Source: Tumebacillus sp. BK434 (GTDB lineage: Bacteria; Bacillota; Bacilli; Tumebacillales; Tumebacillaceae). From it: a stretch of DNA of 64,000 nt. The DNA lies in contig NZ_SLXS01000005.1 of assembly GCF_004340785.1 (NCBI RefSeq), forward strand, positions 186,001 to 250,000, given 5' to 3'. Below the pieces are notes generated by a model, which made no database searches, had not been told where the DNA came from, and saw nothing but the letters and a program-made list of their open reading frames with translations. Below are positions 43,613-51,180 of this stretch, one piece after another (position 1 is the stretch's first letter; every line of letters starts with the position of its first letter). A program made the translations under genes and the position numbers.

Positions 43613-44480
43613 TCAACTTGTTGTTGTCCATTCAAAGCGGATGGACAACTCATCCGCCTGCAGTTCTGCCTGCACATTCCCAGCATTTTGTTCATCAAGC
43701 TTTTCACAATCGACAAACCAAGGCCTGCCCACGCCCGGAGCGCGTGCTGTCACTTTTGTAAAAGCGGTCAATCAGCAATTGAAGATCTCGTTCCTCCAAC
43801 TGTGTCACCATGTTTCGAACAGTCAATTGCACGGAGACAGACCCATACTTTGCCTTTGTAATGATGCAGCGCGTTCATCACAAGATTTTCGATGACCCGT
43901 TTCACCGCCGTCGATCGGCGAGGATGACCAATTCCTGGTCGGACAGTGCCAAGACTGATTCACGTCACTGTTGGCGGAATTGGTCATAGGGGCTCATCAG
44001 CACTTCAATCGTCGGATGATTCAGCTTGACCCGTTCCACTTTGAGAGGAAAGTCGGGCGCTTCGATCCTCGATAGATCAGAGAAATCTTCGAGTAAGACC
44101 TTGAGTCGGGAGGCGCTGCTTCGAACGGACGAAGGATACTGACTGCGCTGTTCGGGAGACGTGTCTTCGGAGTCTAGTAGTTGAAGATACCCGAGAATCG
44201 AAGTAATCGGATGCGCAGATCGTGGGATATGTACGCAATCGCCGCCTTCAGTTCATCCTCGATGCGCCGCTGCTCCGCACGGGCAATGTTTGGTGTGATC
44301 GATCCCTTGATTAATCTCTTTCGCCAACTGCTCAAGCTCGCGATTCATCAGTTGCAGATCGATCCTCTTCTCCGTCTTCTTTTGGTTATAAGCGGCAAGA
44401 CGCTGGTGATCCGCCTTATCTCCCGCTTGAACGCCAAGAAGCGGGCGAATCTTTGGAATAGGTTCTTCGAATTTTTCCCA
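43613..44480 (-). pseudogene. Sensor histidine kinase, broken
   Basis: The minus strand shows the pieces of a HisKA/HATPase kinase in different frames: a coiled part (MNRELEQLAKEIN), EQRRIEDELKAAIAYISHDLR, then after a one-base shift PITSILGYLQLLDSEDTS, later VIENLVMNALHHYKGKVWV, LIDRFYKSDSTRSG and GLSIVKSLMNK, ending EWTTTS and TGA at 43613. At least three frameshifts separate these. The H-box, N-box and G-box order is right, so it is a decayed kinase. No response regulator is adjacent. Confidence 0.75.
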
Positions 44481-44482
44481 TA

Positions 44483-44511
44483 GAAAAAGACCCCCTTCAA
44501 ATAGTAGGGGG
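44483..44511 (-). terminator. Terminator after the 44592-44996 gene
   Basis: CCCCC / GGGGG stem with an 11-nt loop followed by TCTTTTT on the minus strand. Confidence 0.65.
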
Positions 44512-44591
44512 CTTGCTTCCTACTGTCTACTTAAAGGGGATCATATCAACGTATGGAGATCTTTCTCTTAGACAGCTACTGCGTGACTCAA

Positions 44592-44996
44592 TTATTGAGT
44601 AACGCCCGGGTTGCCTTCGTACTTGGACGCAATCTTGGTCATCAGCTTGCCGATGTCCGAGTCGTTCAGCGGACGGCCGTCGCGCTGCAGTTTCTCGCCG
44701 ATGCGCTGGAGCTCATCGTGGATGTAGCGCAGCACTTCGTATTTGTTGGTGCCTTGCTTCAGGTTGATCGAGTTGGTCTTCAACTGGTCAACGAACGGCA
44801 CTTCGTTGCTGGCGTTTGCTTCTGCGCCTTGCAGCGGCATGGATTTGTCGTACACTGCGACGATCCCTGCGTTATTGACGATGAAGTAGATCGAGAAGTA
44901 CGCGTTGTTCATCGAAGTCTGGCCGAATGCGAACGTTGCCGAGATGCAGCGCTCCATCGATTTGATATCGTAATTGACTTGTACCGGAGTTTCCAT
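44592..44996 (-). CDS. Protein of unknown function next to the HesB-like gene
   Basis: A 134-residue protein starting at ATG 44996 behind AAGGGG. The first half is beta-like and hydrophobic (NNAYFSIYFIVNNAGIVAVYD), the second half helical and charged (NKYEVLRYIHDELQRIGEKLQRDGRPL). No signal peptide or motif is recognised. It lies 26 bases after the HesB-like selenoprotein candidate in the same direction, so the two are probably cotranscribed. Codon use is GC-rich and host-like, unlike the dpd-type genes on both sides. Confidence 0.6.
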   Translation of the reverse strand: METPVQVNYDIKSMERCISATFAFGQTSMNNAYFSIYFIVNNAGIVAVYDKSMPLQGAEANASNEVPFVDQLKTNSINLKQGTNKYEVLRYIHDELQRIGEKLQRDGRPLNDSDIGKLMTKIASKYEGNPGVTQ

Positions 44997-45022
44997 GCGG
45001 CGTTGTCCCCTTTATGAAGAAG

Positions 45023-45313
45023 TTAGCAAGACGAATTTGGACCTGCTGTATTCTTAATGATGAAATCATCTTCGACGATATCATCATAGTCGATTTGAAT
45101 GCCTTCGATCAGCGCGACAGCAAACGGGTCCATCACAAACGTGATGCCTTCTGCCTCCACCGATTTGTCATAGTCTTTTGACTCATCCAGAGCCAAGCGA
45201 AAGCGCATGCCGCCTCAACCAGGCGATACACTGACGCGAATGACAGTGCCCTGCGGTTCTTGCTCCAGGATCTCTTGAATCTTCTCTTTGGCGATCTGTG
45301 TTACAGAGATCAT
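45023..45313 (-). CDS. HesB-like protein with in-frame UGA, second candidate selenoprotein
   Basis: Read through TGA (45215-45217, codon 33) this is a complete 96-residue HesB-like protein from ATG 45313 behind AGAGGGGTGA. MISVTQIAKEKIQEILEQE leads to VSPG-U-GGMRFRLALDES, so UGA replaces the conserved Cys in the GCGG-type motif, as known for HesB-related selenoproteins. The C-terminus ends in SSC. A hairpin with loop UGGAU starts 18 nt after the UGA and is nearly identical to that of the gene at 2097-2405. Two independent copies with the same UGA position make a chance nonsense mutation unlikely. It would act in iron-sulfur or sulfur/selenium handling. Confidence 0.8.
45178..45196 (-). promoter_or_regulatory. 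SECIS-like hairpin downstream of the UGA codon
   Basis: TTGGCTC-TGGAT-GAGTCAA on the minus strand: a 7-bp stem with one G-U pair. The loop begins 26 nt after the UGA with G in second place. It differs by one base from the hairpin at 2264-2282. Confidence 0.65.
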
Positions 45314-45337
45314 GATGCTCACCCCTCTCTCTTATCC

Positions 45338-45670
45338 TTACAGTGTTCCCTTGCCCTGCGAAAAATTCAGTTCGGCAAAAAACCACACCTTTTTCGCAGC
45401 AGCCCCCCCGACGATGTATGTATCGAGCGTATTCAGAAGTTCAACCGTTTCCGGGTCTTTCAATAGTTTCGCTTCCACGTCCCGATACTCCTCTATCGAA
45501 GGCGCCAAAAAAGTCTCCACGACGAGATTTTTTTGGTCGACGCTCTCACAGACACTATAGTTCATCAGCCCCGCTTGCGTGCGTTTGTCGCGCAGCCGGG
45601 GTATCAGTTCCCGATAGGCTTCCTGCTTTCCTTCTTCAAGCTTGTATTCAAAAAAACCGCGCACTTCCAT
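45338..45670 (-). CDS. NIPSNAP/antibiotic-monooxygenase-like small protein
   Basis: A 110-residue protein starting at ATG 45670 behind GGTGGAGAG; the longer in-frame ORF up to 45841 lacks a ribosome binding site and crosses the divergent gene. The pattern (VRGFFEYKLEEGKQEAYREL at the start, VVETFLAPSIEEYRDVEAKL in the middle) resembles a dimeric alpha/beta-barrel fold of NIPSNAP or ABM type. Function unknown. It is upstream of the HesB-like gene by 24 bases and may head that operon. Confidence 0.55.
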   Translation of the reverse strand: MEVRGFFEYKLEEGKQEAYRELIPRLRDKRTQAGLMNYSVCESVDQKNLVVETFLAPSIEEYRDVEAKLLKDPETVELLNTLDTYIVGGAAAKKVWFFAELNFSQGKGTL

Positions 45671-45774
45671 TCTCTCCACCCCTGTTTTACAAAGGATTAA
45701 GACGCCGTTCAAAAAAGCTCCGGCAAGACCTTGTATGATAAAGATACTACCACCAAACAGGAGGAGTGTCAGCC

Positions 45775-46131
45775 ATGGAAGCCGGAACCCTGATCGTCGA
45801 CCGCACGCGCGTGCCTTATGTAGTAGGTTGTGTCTTGCCAAGTGATGTCATTCGTCAGCAGATCGTGAAGTCGCAATTGCACGTGCACAGCCAAAACGGA
45901 TCGTTGGAGCTGAACGTTCAATTTGATCCCGACGGGCAGCAGCACCGCCTGCATGTCCAGCTCGACGCGGTCAGCCACCGCGACTTCCTGCAGGATCTCG
46001 CCGATGCCTCTGCCCTGTACCTTCTCATCGGCTCCGACCACCCTAACTTGCGCACGATCTGCAACCGGATCAATCAAGGAGGGGTGGCGGTGGAGATTAA
46101 TGAGTTGCTACGTAACCAAGTACTTGCATGA
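45775..46131 (+). CDS. Protein of unknown function, divergent from the HesB group
   Basis: A 118-residue soluble protein with alternating beta strands (SQLHVHSQNGSLELNVQFD, HRLHVQLDAVSH) and a helical end (HPNLRTICNRINQGGVAVEI). ATG 45775 lies behind AGGAGGAG. TATGAT at about 45734 could be its -10. No family recognised. It is separated from the divergent 45338-45670 gene by 104 bases. Confidence 0.6.
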   Translation: MEAGTLIVDRTRVPYVVGCVLPSDVIRQQIVKSQLHVHSQNGSLELNVQFDPDGQQHRLHVQLDAVSHRDFLQDLADASALYLLIGSDHPNLRTICNRINQGGVAVEINELLRNQVLA

Positions 46132-46204
46132 GTTACTGGTAGGGTATCTATTTGCAAATGTACAACGTTTATATATTTATGCATAGCGAGAAAACTGCGA
46201 GGTC

Positions 46205-49200
46205 CTAAAGAAGTCTGTCTTTTGGGTCAAACTTTATCGTCAGAATCAGTTTCTCATGTATGCTCGGAAACTTCTCCGATATTTGTTGAATTGCATCCCT
46301 TATGTGATGTACTCCTACATCTACTTGACCCTTTAGAATGAGCTTTGTAAGTGTATCTTTGATGGCCTCTTTTAGATCTCTATCCGTCCTGAGATAAGCG
46401 TAAAGCACCTCCTCATCAAGATTGTTCCCCTCCACACACCACTGCCGGTCTCTTATCAAATACTTAACAATCTCATTTCTTACATTGCGATTTTCCTTTG
46501 CTTGCACCCATTGCAAATACAAGTTCTGAAAATCCACAACACTATGTCCCACCAAGCATGCGAGATCTTTTGTCCTTACATAATTACCTTCAAGAGACTT
46601 AATAAGACACTCACGAAACGCACATAACGTTAGAGTTTGTGAAAGATTGAACAGTAGATCCGAGTCTTTCTGAAAGAGCGCAGCGACCAAATCTGGTGTC
46701 ATCCTCAACAAAATCTTATTGAGGAGCTGAAGCTCTTGTTGCTTTCGACCCCATCCCCCTTGTACAAGCTGTACATCTTCTAAATACAAGGGATCACGAA
46801 TTTCCGGTATTTTCAGCGCCATCTCCACCCCGCATTGGGACAAGAACTCCAGAGTCTGCTCTCTTACCTCTCGCCAGAGACTGAACTCAGTTCGCACCAT
46901 TTCCTGCAGCGAAACAATTTCTTGATACTCCGGCATAGTCTTGATAAATCTCAGCCAATCGTCCAACTCACACACTTGACCGGCTAAGGACAAAGTTAAG
47001 CGATCAGACGACTCCCGAAATTGAATGATGCTCTCGATTTTATCTTTCCGATCCGCATTGATCATTCCCAGTAATGGGAGCATCTCTTTCACTTCATGCA
47101 GCTTTTCATCTACTAACGGCAATAGTTGTCGCTGGTACTCTCGGACGCTTTTTTGCAAAGCATTGAAAAAAACTTGAAACGGCTCATCCCCCACACTATA
47201 TTTTTCAAAAACACCTTCCTGCAACTTGAATTGTTCCCATTCCTCCAGATCAAGATTTCCGCCTACCCGACCTAACCAGTCGGCATCGATCATGTTTTCA
47301 CGCAACGCAAACCAGTCATGGAACATCGACTCAGCAATCTCTTGGACTTTGACAGTAAATGGTGATCGAACATTCGCAGCCCATGCCTCATTCGACACCA
47401 TCCCCCACTGAGATACCCACTCTAGAAACCGATAGACAAACTGAGGCAGCGACATGCCTAGCGCTTGTTCCATTTCCTTCGTCCAGTTTCGTTGGAAGAG
47501 TTCACCTTGATAAATCCATTCGGCCGTACTAAGCTCATCCGAGAGTTCTGCAAACGAATCTTTGCGATCTTGGAGCTTCAACTGTTGGAACCCGGCAATC
47601 CCAAAAACAGATGTAGTTCTGGGTACAATGATCTCCTGAGACTTCTTTTGTCCGGGAGCAAATGCAATAGGGTAACGAAGACGTTTTTCAATCGCAGTAC
47701 GTTGGATAACAGAGGTAGTTCGCGACGTAAACGGTCTGGATACAAATGTGGCTTTGACCGTATCTTGCACCAGTGAAGCGATCCCTGCACGGACAGGTTC
47801 CAGCAGTTCAAGATTAACCTTTTCCCCTTCAATCCAATCGCGTAAATACGTCATAATGTCGGTTTGCTCGCGCGTCTCTTCCTGCTTTACTGACCTTAGC
47901 GGAGAAGATTGCATTTTGATATTTTGAATGGGAATCGTTACCTCCTCCTTATTGCTTCCGAATCTCTCCACAAGAGCCCTGGGCAGTACAACTTGTGATG
48001 ATTCGAAATCCGCGAACCACTCTGCGAGCAGCTTAAGAACTTGGTCTGGATGATCCGCATATTTTTCCCGTTGGACATACGCATTGACTTTCGTCATTCC
48101 CTTGCGATTGCCTTGCTGAAAGAAGCGCAGCATCTCTTTTGTGTGCAGGATCATGTAGCGCAATTTTCCTTTACCCTGCGGAATACCGTCATACAACCGG
48201 TTCAGAAACGGTTCGTTGAATGGCAATAAGGGCAGGCTACCTGCCGGATCAAGCAGGAAACGAGAACACTCTTTCGCCATTTTGCATGACGTTGAGCAAA
48301 CATACCCTTGTGAGCGTTTCAGTTCTACCAAGTACCGCTCCATATAAGAAACCACATTCTCTTTCCCGAGCGTGTAAAAAACACTCCCTGCTTCGTCTGA
48401 GAGCCAGAGTTTTTTCACTCTGTCATCAATCGTGTCTAAATTCATAATTCGAGTTGTGAGCGCTGCCCCTTTCGCACTGTCCTGCAGCGCTCCCGGCGTC
48501 AGACCGACAACAACGTCCCAGTGCCCTTCTTCTAACGTGATCAGGTGATCTAACAGTTCCGATGCATACAAGTTAATCGACTGAACAAGATCATCGATAA
48601 GCAATAACGGCCGTATTTTCTTCTCAGCCAGAAGAGAAGACAGTTGTTTCATCAAGGACAAGATATCTTTTCCATGGAAAAGAAAGTGGTCTAGTTTTTG
48701 AACAAGTGACCGTCTAAACAATTCGTACTCAACTTCTATGTTCAACGTAGTCCCGTTCACTGCATCTTGAAATTGTTCCTCGCTCAACACTTCTAATGGA
48801 CTCGTTACATCCCCCTTCCGTACTTGTTGTGCAAAGTCCATGATATTTTGCTCGATAATCGGACGCATCAAGAGAGATATCGGCACGATCTGTTCATCCG
48901 TTTCAAAAAACTCAGCCAACGTTGACCAGACGATCTGATTGACGATGGTGATCGGTTTTTTCAGCAAGACATTCCATCGTTCTTCATCTATTTCAATCTC
49001 CAAGCCCAGTCCTAATGTTTGAAAACACTTGTTGATCAAAACCTGGGGATTTAGTTCCGTTCGTGAGATCCGGATAACCGGGCGGTCGATCTTCTGAAAC
49101 TCCCACTGGTCTTTTAGCCAACAAAGCAATTCCGACTTCCCTGCTCCTGTAGAACCAAACACGATATAAACGCGATTTCCTAGCTCAGTGACTTGCACTA

Positions 49201-49372
49201 ACTCATCGAACAACTCCTTCTCTGTTACTTCCTGAATCAATTGGTGTTGATAATACCGATGCATGATTTGCGGATAGTGCGTACTCCGAAAATACTCAGG
49301 AGAGAAATTGTATCTTTCATCCGCAGTTCCGACCAGCAGTTTCATTGCGTCCTTCGTTATACACGGTATCAT
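46205..49372 (-). CDS. DpdH-like P-loop ATPase, second copy
   Basis: A 1055-residue ATPase. Walker A is GSTGAGKS near residue 73, Walker B RPLLLIDD near 257. A Cys cluster CSTSCKMAKEC is followed by LLPFNEPFLNRLYDGIP. The same order and motifs occur in the dpdH gene of this window (CSGCKLAEQC, GLYPFN), and both start with a similar [S/A]THxP segment, so they are paralogues. The sequence is diverged, not a recent copy. ATG 49372 sits 8 bases after GGGGAGG and 3 bases from the upstream gene. It is the last gene of the TGT-like/DpdG-like/DpdH-like unit. Confidence 0.7.
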   Translation of the reverse strand: MIPCITKDAMKLLVGTADERYNFSPEYFRSTHYPQIMHRYYQHQLIQEVTEKELFDELVQVTELGNRVYIVFGSTGAGKSELLCWLKDQWEFQKIDRPVIRISRTELNPQVLINKCFQTLGLGLEIEIDEERWNVLLKKPITIVNQIVWSTLAEFFETDEQIVPISLLMRPIIEQNIMDFAQQVRKGDVTSPLEVLSEEQFQDAVNGTTLNIEVEYELFRRSLVQKLDHFLFHGKDILSLMKQLSSLLAEKKIRPLLLIDDLVQSINLYASELLDHLITLEEGHWDVVVGLTPGALQDSAKGAALTTRIMNLDTIDDRVKKLWLSDEAGSVFYTLGKENVVSYMERYLVELKRSQGYVCSTSCKMAKECSRFLLDPAGSLPLLPFNEPFLNRLYDGIPQGKGKLRYMILHTKEMLRFFQQGNRKGMTKVNAYVQREKYADHPDQVLKLLAEWFADFESSQVVLPRALVERFGSNKEEVTIPIQNIKMQSSPLRSVKQEETREQTDIMTYLRDWIEGEKVNLELLEPVRAGIASLVQDTVKATFVSRPFTSRTTSVIQRTAIEKRLRYPIAFAPGQKKSQEIIVPRTTSVFGIAGFQQLKLQDRKDSFAELSDELSTAEWIYQGELFQRNWTKEMEQALGMSLPQFVYRFLEWVSQWGMVSNEAWAANVRSPFTVKVQEIAESMFHDWFALRENMIDADWLGRVGGNLDLEEWEQFKLQEGVFEKYSVGDEPFQVFFNALQKSVREYQRQLLPLVDEKLHEVKEMLPLLGMINADRKDKIESIIQFRESSDRLTLSLAGQVCELDDWLRFIKTMPEYQEIVSLQEMVRTEFSLWREVREQTLEFLSQCGVEMALKIPEIRDPLYLEDVQLVQGGWGRKQQELQLLNKILLRMTPDLVAALFQKDSDLLFNLSQTLTLCAFRECLIKSLEGNYVRTKDLACLVGHSVVDFQNLYLQWVQAKENRNVRNEIVKYLIRDRQWCVEGNNLDEEVLYAYLRTDRDLKEAIKDTLTKLILKGQVDVGVHHIRDAIQQISEKFPSIHEKLILTIKFDPKDRLL

Positions 49373-49375
49373 CGA

Positions 49376-50101
49376 CTAGCCCTCCCCAACTTCAATCCAG
49401 TTCCATTGATGCTGCGGTCCATATGAACTGTACGGCAAGTCCTGCTTTCGCGTAAGTCTGATCACACCTTGCTTGTCCAAGAAGGACAATCCATAAATCA
49501 CGCCGCGGAAAACGTCACCATTGTGGACACAAGGCAATACAGGATGGATCTGCTCTTGGCAATACTGGTGCAGCGGACCCGACCATTCTCCACTCCGTTC
49601 AATAAACCGCTCCATGAGGCGCAGTTGCGGCAATGCATAGAATCCGGAATAGACGCGGTGGCCTACACCGAAAAACTCCATCATTCGCTTCCATGCATTG
49701 ACCTTTTCCTTCCCGACCAAAGTATCTGGAAATCGTTGATTGGTTTGATGATGGAGATTTTTTATAAACATCGTGTTAGACTTGACAAACAATTCATAGT
49801 ACATATGACTGAAAACATGATCAAAAGTAGCCTCCTCCGACTCATTCCCTACTCGCCGCAACCGCAACAAGACATCGATCACGTCCCAAGCATCTCCTTG
49901 GGAACAAAACTTGCCCTCCCGGTCATAAACCAGACCCAAATCGGTCAAGACCGTAACCGCCCCTTCTATCAGAGACCGAATGTCCCCCTCTTCTGCGTAT
50001 TGAAATTTCATTTGCAAATCATCAAGAGTACAATCTGGAGATCTCCTGACCACTTCATAGATCGATTCCAACTCAGGACCGTAACACATTTGGAACAGCA
50101 T
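49376..50101 (-). CDS. DpdG-like protein, second copy
   Basis: A 241-residue soluble protein starting at ATG 50101 behind AGGAGAGGG, overlapping the TGT-like gene by 29 bases. The C-terminal half (SFLDKQGVIRLTRKQD) parallels the end of dpdG (SFTLHRLQDEGVLEFMHESD). The central NAWKRMMEFFGVGHRV parallels the dpdG segment FEDWICYCGLAWTYGF. Likeness is weak residue by residue, but position before a DpdH-like ATPase supports the link. No enzyme motif. Confidence 0.5.
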   Translation of the reverse strand: MLFQMCYGPELESIYEVVRRSPDCTLDDLQMKFQYAEEGDIRSLIEGAVTVLTDLGLVYDREGKFCSQGDAWDVIDVLLRLRRVGNESEEATFDHVFSHMYYELFVKSNTMFIKNLHHQTNQRFPDTLVGKEKVNAWKRMMEFFGVGHRVYSGFYALPQLRLMERFIERSGEWSGPLHQYCQEQIHPVLPCVHNGDVFRGVIYGLSFLDKQGVIRLTRKQDLPYSSYGPQHQWNWIEVGEG

Positions 50102-50996
50102 TTGTGACCCTCTCCTTCTCATGTTGGAATTGTTGGATTGTTTTTTTCAAGTGATAGTAGTTATGGATCGACCTTAATTTCATATAGTCACGCGGAGTTG
50201 GTATCAAGAGGTCGTCGGGTCGTTCCAGGCATATCGGGCAATCGCAAGGCAATGTGTAATCGATGCGCGTAATCTTCTTATTCACATTCGATTGGTCGAT
50301 GAGATAAGTTCGAAACGGATTGCTGTAAAAGATCTGAAAGAATGCAGCAGCCATCGTCGGACGGGTGGAGTCGAAGGACTGGATGCCTAACTCAACCATC
50401 TTCTGAATTTGTTTCAACCCGGTCACACCGAATACATGAAGCTTGTCCGCACCAACAAGCTCTGCAGCGTAGGTGATAAATGCGATCTGTTCTTGTGGAC
50501 GGCGAGCAAGTAATGATCCGATCCCAAAGTTTATATAACCGATCTTTTTTAGTTCCAATACTGAATAGCGAATGCTCGCCAGATCAAACCCTTGAATTAC
50601 ACCAACAGGGGTAATCTGTTGGGGAAGTTGAGCTGAAGAGAACAAGTTCATATACTCGTAGGCATTAAAAATGGTCTTCTCCATAGCTTTGTACCGATCA
50701 CGGAGTTGTTTCATATTCAACATTGGTTCATCCACATGTACCAGCCGTACCTCAGTGTCGGCTGCTCCGTCCTGCAGGATCTCAAGTTGTCGGCTAAAAA
50801 TGTCCTTTACTCGCGCACGCTCAGGGTGAGACGCATAGAAAACAGCCCCGGAATCGAGGATTAACTTCTTTGGTTTGATTTTGAATCTCCGCAACGGTCT
50901 TATGTTGTCAGGAACTGCGCTGATTAACATCGGGCACCCCGGAAAATAATCGCTATACATGGCATCACTATGTGACCAGCCAACATAGAAGTCCAA
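50073..50996 (-). CDS. TGT-like (DpdA/TgtA5-related) base transglycosylase
   Basis: A 307-residue TIM-barrel protein related to tRNA-guanine transglycosylases. LILDSGAVFYA corresponds to the catalytic DSGGFQ region, FGVTGLKQIQ and SFDSTRPT to the second-Asp region, and CDCPIC with a later His (IHNYYH) to the zinc site CxCxxC-H. Enzymes of this group swap a guanine for a 7-deazaguanine; DpdA members do this in DNA. TTG 50996 is preferred because AGGGGGTGA overlaps the GTG at 51005. It is divergent from the DUF6884-TGT gene and heads the unit with the DpdG-like and DpdH-like genes. It is much shorter than DUF6884-fused DpdA. Confidence 0.75.
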   Translation of the reverse strand: MDFYVGWSHSDAMYSDYFPGCPMLISAVPDNIRPLRRFKIKPKKLILDSGAVFYASHPERARVKDIFSRQLEILQDGAADTEVRLVHVDEPMLNMKQLRDRYKAMEKTIFNAYEYMNLFSSAQLPQQITPVGVIQGFDLASIRYSVLELKKIGYINFGIGSLLARRPQEQIAFITYAAELVGADKLHVFGVTGLKQIQKMVELGIQSFDSTRPTMAAAFFQIFYSNPFRTYLIDQSNVNKKITRIDYTLPCDCPICLERPDDLLIPTPRDYMKLRSIHNYYHLKKTIQQFQHEKERVTNAVPNVLRS

Positions 50997-51180
50997 AGCC
51001 TTCACCCCCTACACAACATATCAAATCGTTTACATATTAAACAACCATAAAAACAATACAGAAAAAATGCACCATCGAACTAACATCTGCCAATTATTCA
51101 TGCGGATAGAAAGCACCGACCGTCTATGTTATTCTTGATAAAGTGATTTGCTGATTCGTAGTTTGAAAGTAGGGATAGAC

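Noticed and set aside
43537-43895. Short plus-strand ORFs opposite the histidine kinase remnant.
   Set aside because: The minus strand carries recognisable HATPase motifs in order; the plus ORFs have no ribosome binding site or known pattern.
51006-51180. Search for a riboswitch (for example preQ1/preQ0 type) between the divergent TGT-like genes.
   Set aside because: The region is AT-rich, with no stable conserved aptamer pattern that I could recognise on either strand.
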